Shown here: positions 40,832-49,072 of the stretch, piece by piece
How positions within the stretch are numbered: position 1 is the stretch's first letter
Layout of the letters: each line of letters begins with the position of its first letter
Assembly (NCBI RefSeq): GCF_014648395.1
Contig: NZ_BMRA01000018.1
Location: 1 to 64,000, forward strand
Reading direction: 5' to 3'
Length of the DNA stretch: 64,000 nt
Origin: Micromonospora fulviviridis
GTDB taxonomy: Bacteria; Actinomycetota; Actinomycetes; Mycobacteriales; Micromonosporaceae
The notes under the pieces: model-generated
Database searches by the model: none
What the model was told of the DNA's origin: nothing
The model's input: only the letters and a program-made list of their open reading frames with translations
Made by a program: the position numbers and the translations under genes

Positions 40832-41539
40832 ATGTCCACGATCACTACCGGAGCCGACGTCGAACCGGTCACGCCGCAGGCCCCGGCGCGAGCCGGACTG
40901 GGCGTCGCGGCCGGCGCCTCCCTGGCCCTGTTCGCGTTGATGTTCGGCACCTGGACCCCGGAGTCGCCGGAGGTGGGCCGGACGGACGCCGCCGGCATCC
41001 GGGCCTGGGCCGCCGACGCCGCATCCACCCTGCAGCTCAACGCGTTCGCCGGGGTCCTCTCCGTGGTCGCGTTGCTGGTGCTCACCGCAGCGCTCGCGAA
41101 CCTGGTCCGGCAGGCCGCGCCGAACTCGGTGCTCGGCGGGATCACGCTGCTGGGCGGCGGTCTGCTGGCCGCGATCAACACGCTCGTCACCGGCTTCACC
41201 CTGCTCTGGGTGCTGCCCGACCTGGCGGCGCTCGACGACGCCACGGTGCAGACCTGGTACGCCACCGCACACGTCGGCCAGATGCTGGGCGAGATCGCCG
41301 TGGTGGCCCAGTCGCTGCTGATGGGGGCGTTCTCGCTGGCCGCCCTGCGCGGTCGGATCGTGGCCCGCTGGCTGTGCTGGCTCGGCACCGTCCTCGCCGT
41401 CGCCGGTCTCAGCAGCGTGGCCGGGGTGGTTGTGCCGTCGCCGGTCTTTCAGACCACCTGGCTGGTCGGGCTCTACGGCTGGGTGCTGTGGCCGCTGCTC
41501 GCGTCGATCACGTTCGCGGTGCGGCTCCGCCGCCGGTGA
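40832..41539 (+). CDS. Predicted six-helix membrane protein
   Basis: 235 residues from ATG 40832, preceded by GGAG. About six hydrophobic segments (GLGVAAGASLALFALMFG, AFAGVLSVVALLVLTAALANLV, VLGGITLLGGGLLAAINTLVTGFTLLW and three more near the C-terminus). No family recognised with confidence; DUF4386-like integral membrane proteins have a similar layout. Divergent from the two-component system with a shared palindrome, so it may be one of its targets. A strong terminator follows. Confidence 0.6.
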   Translation: MSTITTGADVEPVTPQAPARAGLGVAAGASLALFALMFGTWTPESPEVGRTDAAGIRAWAADAASTLQLNAFAGVLSVVALLVLTAALANLVRQAAPNSVLGGITLLGGGLLAAINTLVTGFTLLWVLPDLAALDDATVQTWYATAHVGQMLGEIAVVAQSLLMGAFSLAALRGRIVARWLCWLGTVLAVAGLSSVAGVVVPSPVFQTTWLVGLYGWVLWPLLASITFAVRLRRR

Positions 41540-41575
41540 GGCGCTGACGCCCCGGCGACACGGCCTCGCGGCAAC

Positions 41576-41607
41576 GCTGACGGGCCGCCGAGTGGCGGCC
41601 CGTCAGC
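41576..41607. terminator. Bidirectional terminator between the membrane protein gene and ribH
   Basis: Perfect 14-bp stem (41576-41589 with 41594-41607) with GAGT loop, between two convergent stops. Confidence 0.9.
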
Positions 41608-41641
41608 CGTGCGCGCGGACGGAGGTCGCGCCCGGTGGGGC

Positions 41642-42142
41642 TCAGACGCCGAAACCGACCCGCTTGCCGTTGGTGGCGTCCAGGCCGCGGACGGCCAGCG
41701 CCGCGTCCAGCGCCGCCACGGTGGCCGCCCAGCCCTTGTCCTCCGCCGAGCCGGGCAGCCCCGCCCGGTCCCGGGCCTGCTCGATGGTCTCCACGGTGAG
41801 CACCCCGTGGGCCACCGGCTTGCCCTCGTCCAGCGCCACCCGGGTCAGCCCCTCGGTGACCGACTGGCAGACGTAGTCGAAGTGCGCGGTCGCGCCCCGC
41901 ACCACCACGCCGAGGGCCACCACCACGTCGTACCGGCGGGCCATCGCCTGGGCCACCACGGGCAGCTCGACCGAGCCGGCCACCCGGGCCACCATGGACT
42001 GCGCGCCGCACGCCTCGGCCGCGGCCACCGCCCGGTCGACCATGTGGTCGGTGAGGTCGCCGTGCCAGCGCGCGGCCACGATGCCGACGGTCAGCCCCGC
42101 GGCGTCCACCACGGTCACGCCCGGTTCGCCGAAACCCGCCAT
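41642..42142 (-). CDS. ribH: 6,7-dimethyl-8-ribityllumazine synthase
   Basis: Penultimate step of riboflavin synthesis. 166 residues from ATG 42142. LTVGIVAARWHGDLTDHMVDRAVAAAEACG, then GSVELPVVAQAMARRYDVVVALGVVVRGATAHFDYVCQSVTEGLTRVALDEGKPVAHGVLTVE, the standard active-site His in the GATAHFDYV segment. Last gene of the rib operon, 2 bases after ribBA. Confidence 0.96.
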   Translation of the reverse strand: MAGFGEPGVTVVDAAGLTVGIVAARWHGDLTDHMVDRAVAAAEACGAQSMVARVAGSVELPVVAQAMARRYDVVVALGVVVRGATAHFDYVCQSVTEGLTRVALDEGKPVAHGVLTVETIEQARDRAGLPGSAEDKGWAATVAALDAALAVRGLDATNGKRVGFGV

Positions 42143-42144
42143 GT

Positions 42145-43410
42145 CTACGCTCCGATCTCGTCGCCGGCGACCGGGCGGCCCATCGGCGCCTCGGTCACCT
42201 CGTCCAGCCCCTCCAGGAGGTGGCCCATCCGGTCCCGCTTGGTGCGCAGGTAGCGCACGTTCTCCGGGTTGGACCGCACGGGCAGGCCCTCCCGGCCGCT
42301 CACCGTGAGGCCGTACCCCTCCAGCCCGGCCCGCTTGGCCGGGTTGTTGGTCAGCAGCCGCATCGAGCGGACGCCGAGGTCGTAGAGGATCTGCGCGCCG
42401 GTGCCGTAGTCCCGCGCGTCGGCCGGCAGACCCAGGTCGAGGTTCGCGTCCACGGTGTCCCGGCCCTGGTCCTGGAGCTGGTACGCCTGGAGCTTGTGCA
42501 GCAGGCCGATGCCGCGCCCCTCGTGCCCGCGCACGTAGAGCACCACGCCCCGACCCTCCTGGGCCACCCGGGCCAGCGCGGCCTGCAACTGCGGGCCGCA
42601 ATCGCAGCGCAGCGAGCCGAAGACGTCCCCGGTGAGGCACTCGGAGTGCACCCGGACCAGCACGTCCTTCCCGTCGCCGAGGTCGCCCATGACCAGCGCC
42701 ACGTGCTCGGCGGTGTCGTGCTCGGCGCGGTAGCCGAGCGCCCGGAACACCCCGTACGGGGTGGGCATCCGCGCCTCGGCGACCTGCTCGACCTGCTTCT
42801 CGGTACGCCGCCGGTAGGCGATCAGGTCGGCGATGGTGACCAGGGTCAGCCCGTGCTCGGCGCAGAACTTCTCCAGGTCGGGCAGGCGCATCATGGTGCC
42901 GTCGTCGTTGACCAGCTCGCAGAGCACCCCGGCCGGGCGCAGCCCGGCCAGCCGGGTCAGGTCCACGGCCGCCTCGGTGTGCCCGGGGCGGCGCAGCACC
43001 CCGCCCTGGCGGGCGCGCAGCGGCACCACGTGCCCGGGGCGGGCCAGGTCGGTCGGGTCGGTCGACGCGGCGGCGAGCAGCCGGATGGTGTGCGACCGGT
43101 CGGCGGCGGAGATGCCGGTGCTGACCCCCTCCCGGGCGTCCACGGTCACCGTGTACGCGGTGCCCCGCCGGTCCTGGTTGGTGTGGTGCATGGGCGGCAG
43201 GTCCAGCCGGTCGCACTCGCTCTCGGTGAGCGGCACGCAGATGTAGCCGGAGGTGTGGCGGACCATGAACGCGACCAGCTCCGGGGTGGCCAGCTCGGCC
43301 GCGAAGATCAGGTCGCCCTCGTTCTCCCGGTCCTCGTCGTCGACCACGACGACGGGCCGGCCGGCGGCGATGTCCGCCACCGCCTGCTCGATGCTGCCAA
43401 AGCTGCTCAT
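42145..43410 (-). CDS. ribBA: DHBP synthase / GTP cyclohydrolase II fusion
   Basis: Both entry reactions of riboflavin synthesis in one protein of 421 residues. N-terminal RibB domain (1-200: VVVDDEDRENEGDLIFAAE, RPGHVVPLRARQGGVLRRPGHTEAA) and C-terminal RibA (210-400: VRVHSECLTGDVFGSLRCDCGPQL with zinc cysteines, GHEGRGIGLLHKLQAYQLQDQG). ATG overlaps the ribM stop (ATGA). Confidence 0.96.
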   Translation of the reverse strand: MSSFGSIEQAVADIAAGRPVVVVDDEDRENEGDLIFAAELATPELVAFMVRHTSGYICVPLTESECDRLDLPPMHHTNQDRRGTAYTVTVDAREGVSTGISAADRSHTIRLLAAASTDPTDLARPGHVVPLRARQGGVLRRPGHTEAAVDLTRLAGLRPAGVLCELVNDDGTMMRLPDLEKFCAEHGLTLVTIADLIAYRRRTEKQVEQVAEARMPTPYGVFRALGYRAEHDTAEHVALVMGDLGDGKDVLVRVHSECLTGDVFGSLRCDCGPQLQAALARVAQEGRGVVLYVRGHEGRGIGLLHKLQAYQLQDQGRDTVDANLDLGLPADARDYGTGAQILYDLGVRSMRLLTNNPAKRAGLEGYGLTVSGREGLPVRSNPENVRYLRTKRDRMGHLLEGLDEVTEAPMGRPVAGDEIGA

Positions 43411-44105
43411 GCCACAGCCTCCGAATAGGTCGGCGGGATCGGGGTGCGGGCGGGTGGGGTGGCCCGGGAGGTGCGCCACCAGGCGTACATGCCGGCGGCG
43501 CAGAACCCGCCGTAGACCAGGTACATGGCGGCCGACGGGTAGAAGCCGCCCTGGAGCAGCAGCGGCACGCCGACCGCGTCGACGGCGATCCAGATCAGCC
43601 AGAACTCCACCCAGCCGCGGGCCATGCCGTAGGTGGCCAGCAGGCTGCCGACCAGGATCCAGGCGTCCGGCAGCGGCCCCCAGGAGCCCAGCGCGGCCAG
43701 CACCGGGTACGCGGCGGCGGTGCCGACCGCCGCGGCGGCGATCAGGCCCAGCCGCTCCGGCCAGGTCGCCCAGCGCGGGGTGACCGCCGGCTGCTCCCCG
43801 CCGCCCGCGCGGCGGTTGCGCGACCAGCGCCACCAGCCGTAGACGCTGACCGCGAAGAAGAAGACCTGCCGGCCGGCCTGGCCGTAGAGGTCGTGCGCCT
43901 GCGGGGTGGCGAACACCCCGCCGAGGAAGACGGTGAACAGCAGCGCGTTGCCGATCATGCCGACCGGCCAGGCCCAGACGACCCGGCGCAGCCCGAGCAG
44001 CGCCGAGGCGAGGCCGAAGACGTTGCCGACGATCTCCCGGACCAGCACCGGCGAGCCGGCCACGTGCACCTGGGCGTCGAGCAGCCAGCCGAGCGGGCCC
44101 ATCAC
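43407..44105 (-). CDS. ribM: PnuC-like vitamin transporter, probably riboflavin importer RibM
   Basis: 232 residues with about seven hydrophobic helices and the PnuC layout (EIVGNVFGLASALLGLRRVVWAWPVGMIGNALLF; YGWWRW; WVEFWLIWIAVDAVGVPLLLQGGFYPSAAMYLVYGGFC). PnuC itself takes up nicotinamide riboside. In actinobacterial rib operons the paralogue RibM/PnuX imports riboflavin or roseoflavin, and its place here between ribE and ribBA under the FMN riboswitch favours that. GTG start overlaps the ribE stop by 4 bases. Confidence 0.82.
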   Translation of the reverse strand: MMGPLGWLLDAQVHVAGSPVLVREIVGNVFGLASALLGLRRVVWAWPVGMIGNALLFTVFLGGVFATPQAHDLYGQAGRQVFFFAVSVYGWWRWSRNRRAGGGEQPAVTPRWATWPERLGLIAAAAVGTAAAYPVLAALGSWGPLPDAWILVGSLLATYGMARGWVEFWLIWIAVDAVGVPLLLQGGFYPSAAMYLVYGGFCAAGMYAWWRTSRATPPARTPIPPTYSEAVA

Positions 44106-44713
44106 CGGTCACCCCCCGCCGCGCGGTCGCCGAGAAGCCGCTCGACGTACTTGGCCAGCACGTCCACCTCGAGGTTGACCGGGTCCCCGACGCCCTTGGC
44201 GCCGAGGGTGGTGAGCTTGAGGGTGGTGGGGATCAGCCCGACCGAGAACCAGTCGTCGCCGACCCCGGCGACGGTCAGCGAGATGCCGTCGACGGTGATC
44301 GAGCCCTTTTCCACCACGTAGCGGGACAGGCCGGCGGGCAGCCGGAACCGGACCGTCTCCCACTGCGCGGCCGGCTCCCGGCTCAGCAGCTCGCCGACCC
44401 CGTCGACGTGTCCCTGCACCAGATGGCCGCCGAGGCGGCTGTTCAGGGCGGCGGCCCGCTCCAGATTGACCGGGTCGCCGGGACGAAGCGCGCCGAGCGC
44501 GGTGCGGCGCAGCGTCTCCCCCATCACGTCGGCGGTGAAGACCCCGCCGTCGACGTCGACCACGGTGAGACAGACCCCGTTGACCGCGATGGAGTCGCCG
44601 TGCCGGGCGTCCGAGGTGACCAGCGGGCCGCGGACCGCGACCAGCGCCGAGTCACCCCCGGTGTCGGTGGTCCGGACGATCTCGCCCAGTTCCTCGACGA
44701 TGCCGGTGAACAT
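44102..44713 (-). CDS. ribE: Riboflavin synthase (alpha chain)
   Basis: Final step: dismutation of two lumazine molecules to riboflavin. 203 residues, two lumazine-binding repeats: MFTGIVEELGEI ... SIAVNGVCLTVVD ... LGGHLVQGHVDGVG, and the second with SITVDGISLTVAGVGDDWFSVGLIPTTLKLTTLG. Also called ribC. One base after ribD. Confidence 0.96.
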   Translation of the reverse strand: MFTGIVEELGEIVRTTDTGGDSALVAVRGPLVTSDARHGDSIAVNGVCLTVVDVDGGVFTADVMGETLRRTALGALRPGDPVNLERAAALNSRLGGHLVQGHVDGVGELLSREPAAQWETVRFRLPAGLSRYVVEKGSITVDGISLTVAGVGDDWFSVGLIPTTLKLTTLGAKGVGDPVNLEVDVLAKYVERLLGDRAAGGDR

Positions 44714-44714
44714 G

Positions 44715-45776
44715 TCAGGCCTCCCTCTTCCGGGGCAGCGCGGTGATCCGCAGGTCGGGGCCGACCTGCGTAACGTCGGTGAGCTCCAGGTCGATGGCGT
44801 CGGCGATGGTGGTCACGCCGGCGTCGAGCAGCGCGGTCGGGCCGGCGCCGAGCAGCTTCGGCGCGACGTACCCGACGATCTTGTCGACCAGGCCGGCGGC
44901 GAGGAACGCGCCGGCCAGGGTGGGGCCGCCCTCCAGCAGCGCGGCCCGCACGCCGCGGTGGTGCAGCTCGGCGAGGAGCGCCGCGAGGTCGACCCGGCCG
45001 TCCGGGCCGGCCCCGACCTCCGCGGCGGTGGCCACCCAGGTCCGGGCGGCGCCGTCGCGGACCCGGGCCTCGGCCGGGGTACGCCCCGAGCTGTCCACCA
45101 CCACGCGCAGCGGCTGCCGGATGGCGAGGGTGCCGTCGCGCAGGTTGCGGGCGGTGAGCCGGGGGTCGTCGGCGAGCACGGTGCCCACCCCGGCGATCAC
45201 CGCGTCGACGGTGCCGCGCAGGGCGTGCACGTCGATCCGGGCCGCCTCGGAGGTGATCCACATGCTGGTGCCGTCGGCCGCGGCCGAGCGCCCGTCGAGG
45301 GTGGCCGCGTACTTCCAGATCAGGTACGGCCAGCCGCGGCGCATCGAGGTGAGCCAGGCGATGTTGCCGGCCTCGGCCTCCTCGGCGCGTACCCCGACCT
45401 CGACCTGGATGCCAGCGGCCCGCAGGGTGGCCGCGCCGCCGGAGGCGACCGGGTTGGGGTCCGGGACGGCGACGACGACGCGGGCGACGCCGGCCGCGAT
45501 GAGCGCGTGGCTGCAGGGGCCGGTGCGGCCGGTGTGGTCGCAGGGTTCCAGGGTGACCACGGCGGTGCCGCCGCGGGCCCGCCTGCCGGCCTGGGCCAGC
45601 GCGACGATCTCGGCGTGCGGACCGCCCGCGTACGCGTGGAAGCCCTCGCCGACGACCTCGCCGTCGGCGTCCAGCAGGACGCAGCCGACCACGGGGTTGG
45701 GGCTGGTGGCGCCGAGGCCGCGGGCGGCCAGCGCGATCGCGCGACGCATCGCCTCGTCCACGGAGACGCTCGCCAT
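44715..45776 (-). CDS. ribD: Bifunctional riboflavin deaminase/reductase
   Basis: 353 residues. N-terminal cytidine-deaminase-type zinc domain (HAEIVALAQAG with HAE, and the PC-x-H-x-G-x-x-G-P-C motif in EPCDHTGRTGPCSHAL) and C-terminal NADPH reductase domain (about 150-353: PYLIWKYAATLDGRSAAADGTSMWIT, LLEGGPTLAGAFLAAGLVD). Also called ribG. First gene of the operon, about 170 bases downstream of the riboswitch aptamer. Confidence 0.96.
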   Translation of the reverse strand: MASVSVDEAMRRAIALAARGLGATSPNPVVGCVLLDADGEVVGEGFHAYAGGPHAEIVALAQAGRRARGGTAVVTLEPCDHTGRTGPCSHALIAAGVARVVVAVPDPNPVASGGAATLRAAGIQVEVGVRAEEAEAGNIAWLTSMRRGWPYLIWKYAATLDGRSAAADGTSMWITSEAARIDVHALRGTVDAVIAGVGTVLADDPRLTARNLRDGTLAIRQPLRVVVDSSGRTPAEARVRDGAARTWVATAAEVGAGPDGRVDLAALLAELHHRGVRAALLEGGPTLAGAFLAAGLVDKIVGYVAPKLLGAGPTALLDAGVTTIADAIDLELTDVTQVGPDLRITALPRKREA

Positions 45777-45946
45777 CGCCAGCCCTGTCCTCTCGCTCGC
45801 CGGTCGCGCGCGGGCGGTTCAGGGAGAAGGCGGCACGGGTGCCGCGGACACGCGGCGGCGGAGATCCGGGGACGGCGGAGCCGACCCCGGGGAGCCCACG
45901 CGGCGGCTGAGGGTGCTCAGCGCCCGGCAGGGCCCTCCCCGTCCCG

Positions 45947-46117
45947 CGCGCTGTCTCCCATCCGGACTGTCTGGGGGCGGACGAGCCGCACCCCAACCGT
46001 CGGCCCCGGATTCTCACCAGGTCCACCGTCCGGCCGAAGCCGTCCGGGTCGCGGGCTTACCACGGTCGGACCGTGGATCACCGCCGGTTCGGAATTTCAC
46101 CGAGCCCCGCCAGCGCG
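45947..46117 (-). promoter_or_regulatory. FMN riboswitch (RFN element) of the rib operon
   Basis: On the minus strand the conserved order is complete: GGTGAAATTCCGAACCGGCGG (46103-46083), the variable hairpin CCACGGTCCGACCGTGG, GTAAGCCCGCGA, GGTGAGAATCCGGGGCCGACGG, and GGATGGGAGACAG. The closing P1 stem is visible as CGCGCTG (46117-46111) with CAGCGCG (45953-45947). Downstream, GCTGAG-N4-CTCAGC (45906-45921) may be part of the expression platform. With FMN bound, ribD-E-M-BA-H expression should fall. Confidence 0.93.
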
Positions 46118-46199
46118 TGGTGGGTACACGGGAAGTCTTACACGCTGGGCGGCCGGTCGCGCCACAGAGGCGAGCTACCTCACAGCGGGGACCGGTTCG

Positions 46200-47156
46200 T
46201 CACGTCACGCCCCGGCGCCGGTCGACCGCGACGTATGACCCCGGTTGGCTCTTGGCGACCGTCTTCATCTCCGAGGCGACGGCGATCGCCTCCAGCGGGT
46301 CGGTGAAGCGCTTGCCGGGGTCGGAGAGGGAGACGCCGATGGAGAGGGTGACGAGGGCGGCCCGGCGGATGTTGCCCCGCCGGTCCTTCAGCTCGACGAA
46401 GCCGCGCTCCCGGTCGGTCGGGTCGTAGAGGGCGTCGGCGGCCGTCTCGAAGTCGACCACGGCCCGGCTGGTGAGCGGCCGGACCTGGGACGGGGTGCAG
46501 ACGATGACGAAGTCGTCGCCGCCGACGTGGCCGAGGAAGGCCGGTGGCAGCCCGATCGAGACCACCGCCCGGTGCAGGCTGCGGGCCAGCGCGGAGATGA
46601 ACTCGTCGCCGCGGACGAAGCCGTACCGGTCGTTGACGCTCTTGAACCGGTCGATGTCGATGTAGCCGACGGCGTAGTCCACGCCGCTGCGCACCCGGTC
46701 GCTGATCTCCCGCCGGATCCGGCTGTTGCCGGGCAGCCCGGTCAGCGGGGAGACCTCCCGGAACTCCTTGTTACGGCGCAGCGTGGAGCTGACCCGGGCG
46801 ACCAGTTCGGCGGTGTCGAAGGGCTTGACCAGGTAGTCGTCGGCACCGGCGCTGAGGCCGTTGACCTTGTCGGAGGTCATCCCCTTGGCGGTCAGCATGA
46901 TCACGGGCAGGGCCGAGGTCATCGGGTCGGCGCGCAGCCGGCGGGTCAGCTCCAGGCCGTCGATCCGCGGCATCATCAGGTCGACCACGGCCAGGTCCGG
47001 CCGGTGCCGCTCGATGACCTCCAGGGCCTCCTGGCCGTCGCCGGCGTGCAGCACCTCGAAGCCGTGCAGCCGGAGGTTGAACTCGACGAAGCGGGCGATG
47101 TCCTCGTCGTCGTCGACGACCAGGATGACGTCGGGTCGGTCGCCGGCCGGGTCCAC
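46200..47156 (-). CDS. Response regulator with GGDEF output (putative diguanylate cyclase)
   Basis: 318 residues. Receiver domain (VILVVDDDEDIARFVEFNLRLHGFEV, phospho-acceptor Asp59 in VVDLMMPRIDG, Lys in LVKPFDTAEL), then a GGDEF domain from about residue 136. The active loop reads G-G-D-D-F (residues 212-216) in HVGGDDFVIV rather than GGDEF. I see no RxxD inhibitory site in front of it. YIDIDRFKSVNDRYG provides the usual metal and substrate residues. It may still make cyclic di-GMP, or bind GTP only. GTG start one base after rpe; no histidine kinase adjacent. Confidence 0.88.
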   Translation of the reverse strand: MDPAGDRPDVILVVDDDEDIARFVEFNLRLHGFEVLHAGDGQEALEVIERHRPDLAVVDLMMPRIDGLELTRRLRADPMTSALPVIMLTAKGMTSDKVNGLSAGADDYLVKPFDTAELVARVSSTLRRNKEFREVSPLTGLPGNSRIRREISDRVRSGVDYAVGYIDIDRFKSVNDRYGFVRGDEFISALARSLHRAVVSIGLPPAFLGHVGGDDFVIVCTPSQVRPLTSRAVVDFETAADALYDPTDRERGFVELKDRRGNIRRAALVTLSIGVSLSDPGKRFTDPLEAIAVASEMKTVAKSQPGSYVAVDRRRGVT

Positions 47157-47157
47157 G

Positions 47158-47838
47158 TCAGGCCCCGGTCGTCGCGCGTTCCGCCAGGCCGCGCAGCCGG
47201 CGGACCGCCTCGGCCGGGTCGTCGGCGCCGTAGACCGCGGTGCCGGCGACGAAGGCGTCGGCGCCGGCCGCGGCGGCCTGTTCGATGGTGTCCGCGGCGA
47301 TCCCGCCGTCCACCTCGATGCGCAGCTCCAGGTGGCCGCTCGCGACGTGCCGCCGGGCGGCGCGCACCTTGTCCAGCATCTGGGGGATGAACCGCTGGCC
47401 GCCGAAGCCGGCCTTGATCGTCATGATCAGCAGCGTGTCGAAGCTCGGCAGCAGGTCCAGGTACGGCTCGATCGGGGTGTCCCGGTCGATCGCCAGCCCG
47501 GCCTTCGCCCCGGCCGAGCGCAGGTCCTTGGCCAGCGCCACCGGGTCGTCGCACGCCTCGGCGTGGAACGTGACGTTGTACGCGCCGGCGTCGGCGTACC
47601 CGGGCGCCCAGCGGCGCGGGTCCTCGATCATGAGGTGCACGTCGAAGGGAAGCTCGGTCGCCGCGCGCAGGCTCTGCACCACCGGCAGCCCGATGGTCAG
47701 GTTGGGCACGAAGTGGTTGTCCATGACGTCCACGTGCAACCAGTCGGCGGCGTGCTCGACGGCGCGGACCTCGTCGGCGAGGCGGGCGAAGTCGGCGGCC
47801 AGGATGCTGGGCGCGACGATCAGCGGCGGTACGGTCAC
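47158..47838 (-). CDS. rpe: Ribulose-phosphate 3-epimerase
   Basis: Interconverts ribulose-5-P and xylulose-5-P in the pentose phosphate pathway. 226 residues, TIM barrel: IVAPSILAADFARLADEV, WLHVDVMDNHFVPNLTIG, VHLMIEDPRRW, MTIKAGFGGQRFIPQMLDKV and EVDGGIAADT. Full length. Together with the downstream GGDEF gene it forms a two-gene unit. Rpe near the rib genes is a common actinobacterial order. Confidence 0.96.
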   Translation of the reverse strand: MTVPPLIVAPSILAADFARLADEVRAVEHAADWLHVDVMDNHFVPNLTIGLPVVQSLRAATELPFDVHLMIEDPRRWAPGYADAGAYNVTFHAEACDDPVALAKDLRSAGAKAGLAIDRDTPIEPYLDLLPSFDTLLIMTIKAGFGGQRFIPQMLDKVRAARRHVASGHLELRIEVDGGIAADTIEQAAAAGADAFVAGTAVYGADDPAEAVRRLRGLAERATTGA

Positions 47839-48097
47839 GGGGCCAGTGTACGAACGCGGTCACCCACCGCCCGCAGCGCGGCACCGCCGGGAACCCGCTG
47901 TGACCCGGCCGTGACCCCCGGTGCAGAACCGGCCCGTCCGGCGCGCAGAATCGACACGAAAAGCCATCCGTGACTGGCCGATCGATCGAAACAGGGCGAA
48001 ACTCCTACAGGGACGGTCACGTATGCTGCTCGCCCGGTCGCGGGGAACGCCGCACGGGCCGTGACGACCGGCTGTCATCTCCCGGGAAGGGCGGACG

Positions 48098-48985
48098 ATG
48101 CGACGGTGGCTCCTGACGCTGGCGCTGACCGGCACGGCGACGGTGGTCCTGGCCGGCTGCGTCCCGCCGCACCGGCCCGACGGGGACCTCACCGACGACT
48201 GGGCCGCGCTGCCGGCGCCGCACCTGTTCGTCCCCGCCACGGACGCCTGCCTGCCCCGGCTCACCGCGGTGGTGCAGGCCGCCACCTACGAGACGGTGGA
48301 CTGCGCGGGCAGCCATCTGGCCGAGGCGGTGCACGTCGGCACCTTCACCGGGCCGACGGCGCAGGGCGCCCGGCCGGAGTCGGGGTCGCCCGCGCTGCGC
48401 TCCGCCCGCGCCGAATGTGACCAGCGGGCCCGCGAGGTCATCGGCGGGGACTGGCACTCCGCCCGGCTCACCCTCAACATCGCGCTGCCCCCGGTGACCG
48501 CCTGGGTGGCCGGGGCCCGCTGGTTCCGCTGCGACCTGGCCGAGACCGACAGCATCGACAACACCCGGCCGGTCAACCGGCTGGGCAGCCTGCGCGGCGC
48601 CATGGTGGGCGACAATCCGCTGGTGCACCGCTGCTTCGACCCGAAGCTGATCGGCGAGAACCTGAACTACATGGCCCCGGTGCTCTGCACCGAGCCGCAC
48701 CGCGCCGAGTTCGTCGGCGTCTACGAGGAGCGGGACCGGAGCTGGCCGGACTTCACCCGGGCGGCGGCGGAGGTGCACCGCCGCTGCATGGCGCTGATCG
48801 CCGCCTTCGCCGCCGTGCCGAACAACGCCGACCTGCCGTACCGGGCCGGTTCGATCTTCTACCCGCCGTCGCAGCGCGAGTGGGAGGAGGGCGACCGGGG
48901 GGTGCGCTGTTTCCTGTGGAGCGACGACCGCAAGCTGACCCGGTCGATGCGCGGGGCCGGCCCCGAGGGACTACCCGTCATCTGA
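48098..48985 (+). CDS. Septum-formation-domain lipoprotein, copy 1
   Basis: 295 residues. Lipoprotein signal peptide MRRWLLTLALTGTATVVLAGC with lipobox V-L-A-G-C (Cys21). The body contains two related Cys-containing segments (ACLPRLTAVVQAATYETVDCAGSHLAEAVHVGTF and HRCFDPKLIGENLNYMAPVLCTEPHRAEFVGVYE) matching the Septum_form pattern of actinobacterial surface proteins (C-x-n-V-x-C-x-x-x-H-x-x-E). Exact role unproven; an association with septum formation is by family name. ATG preceded by GGAAGGG. A paralogue follows 87 bases later. Confidence 0.82.
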   Translation: MRRWLLTLALTGTATVVLAGCVPPHRPDGDLTDDWAALPAPHLFVPATDACLPRLTAVVQAATYETVDCAGSHLAEAVHVGTFTGPTAQGARPESGSPALRSARAECDQRAREVIGGDWHSARLTLNIALPPVTAWVAGARWFRCDLAETDSIDNTRPVNRLGSLRGAMVGDNPLVHRCFDPKLIGENLNYMAPVLCTEPHRAEFVGVYEERDRSWPDFTRAAAEVHRRCMALIAAFAAVPNNADLPYRAGSIFYPPSQREWEEGDRGVRCFLWSDDRKLTRSMRGAGPEGLPVI

Positions 48986-49072
48986 GCCCCGGTGCCGTAT
49001 GCTGCACCGCCGAGGCGTACCCGGCGCTTTACGCCGGTGGCCCGACCACGGACGACGGGGAGGTCGGTCGCG

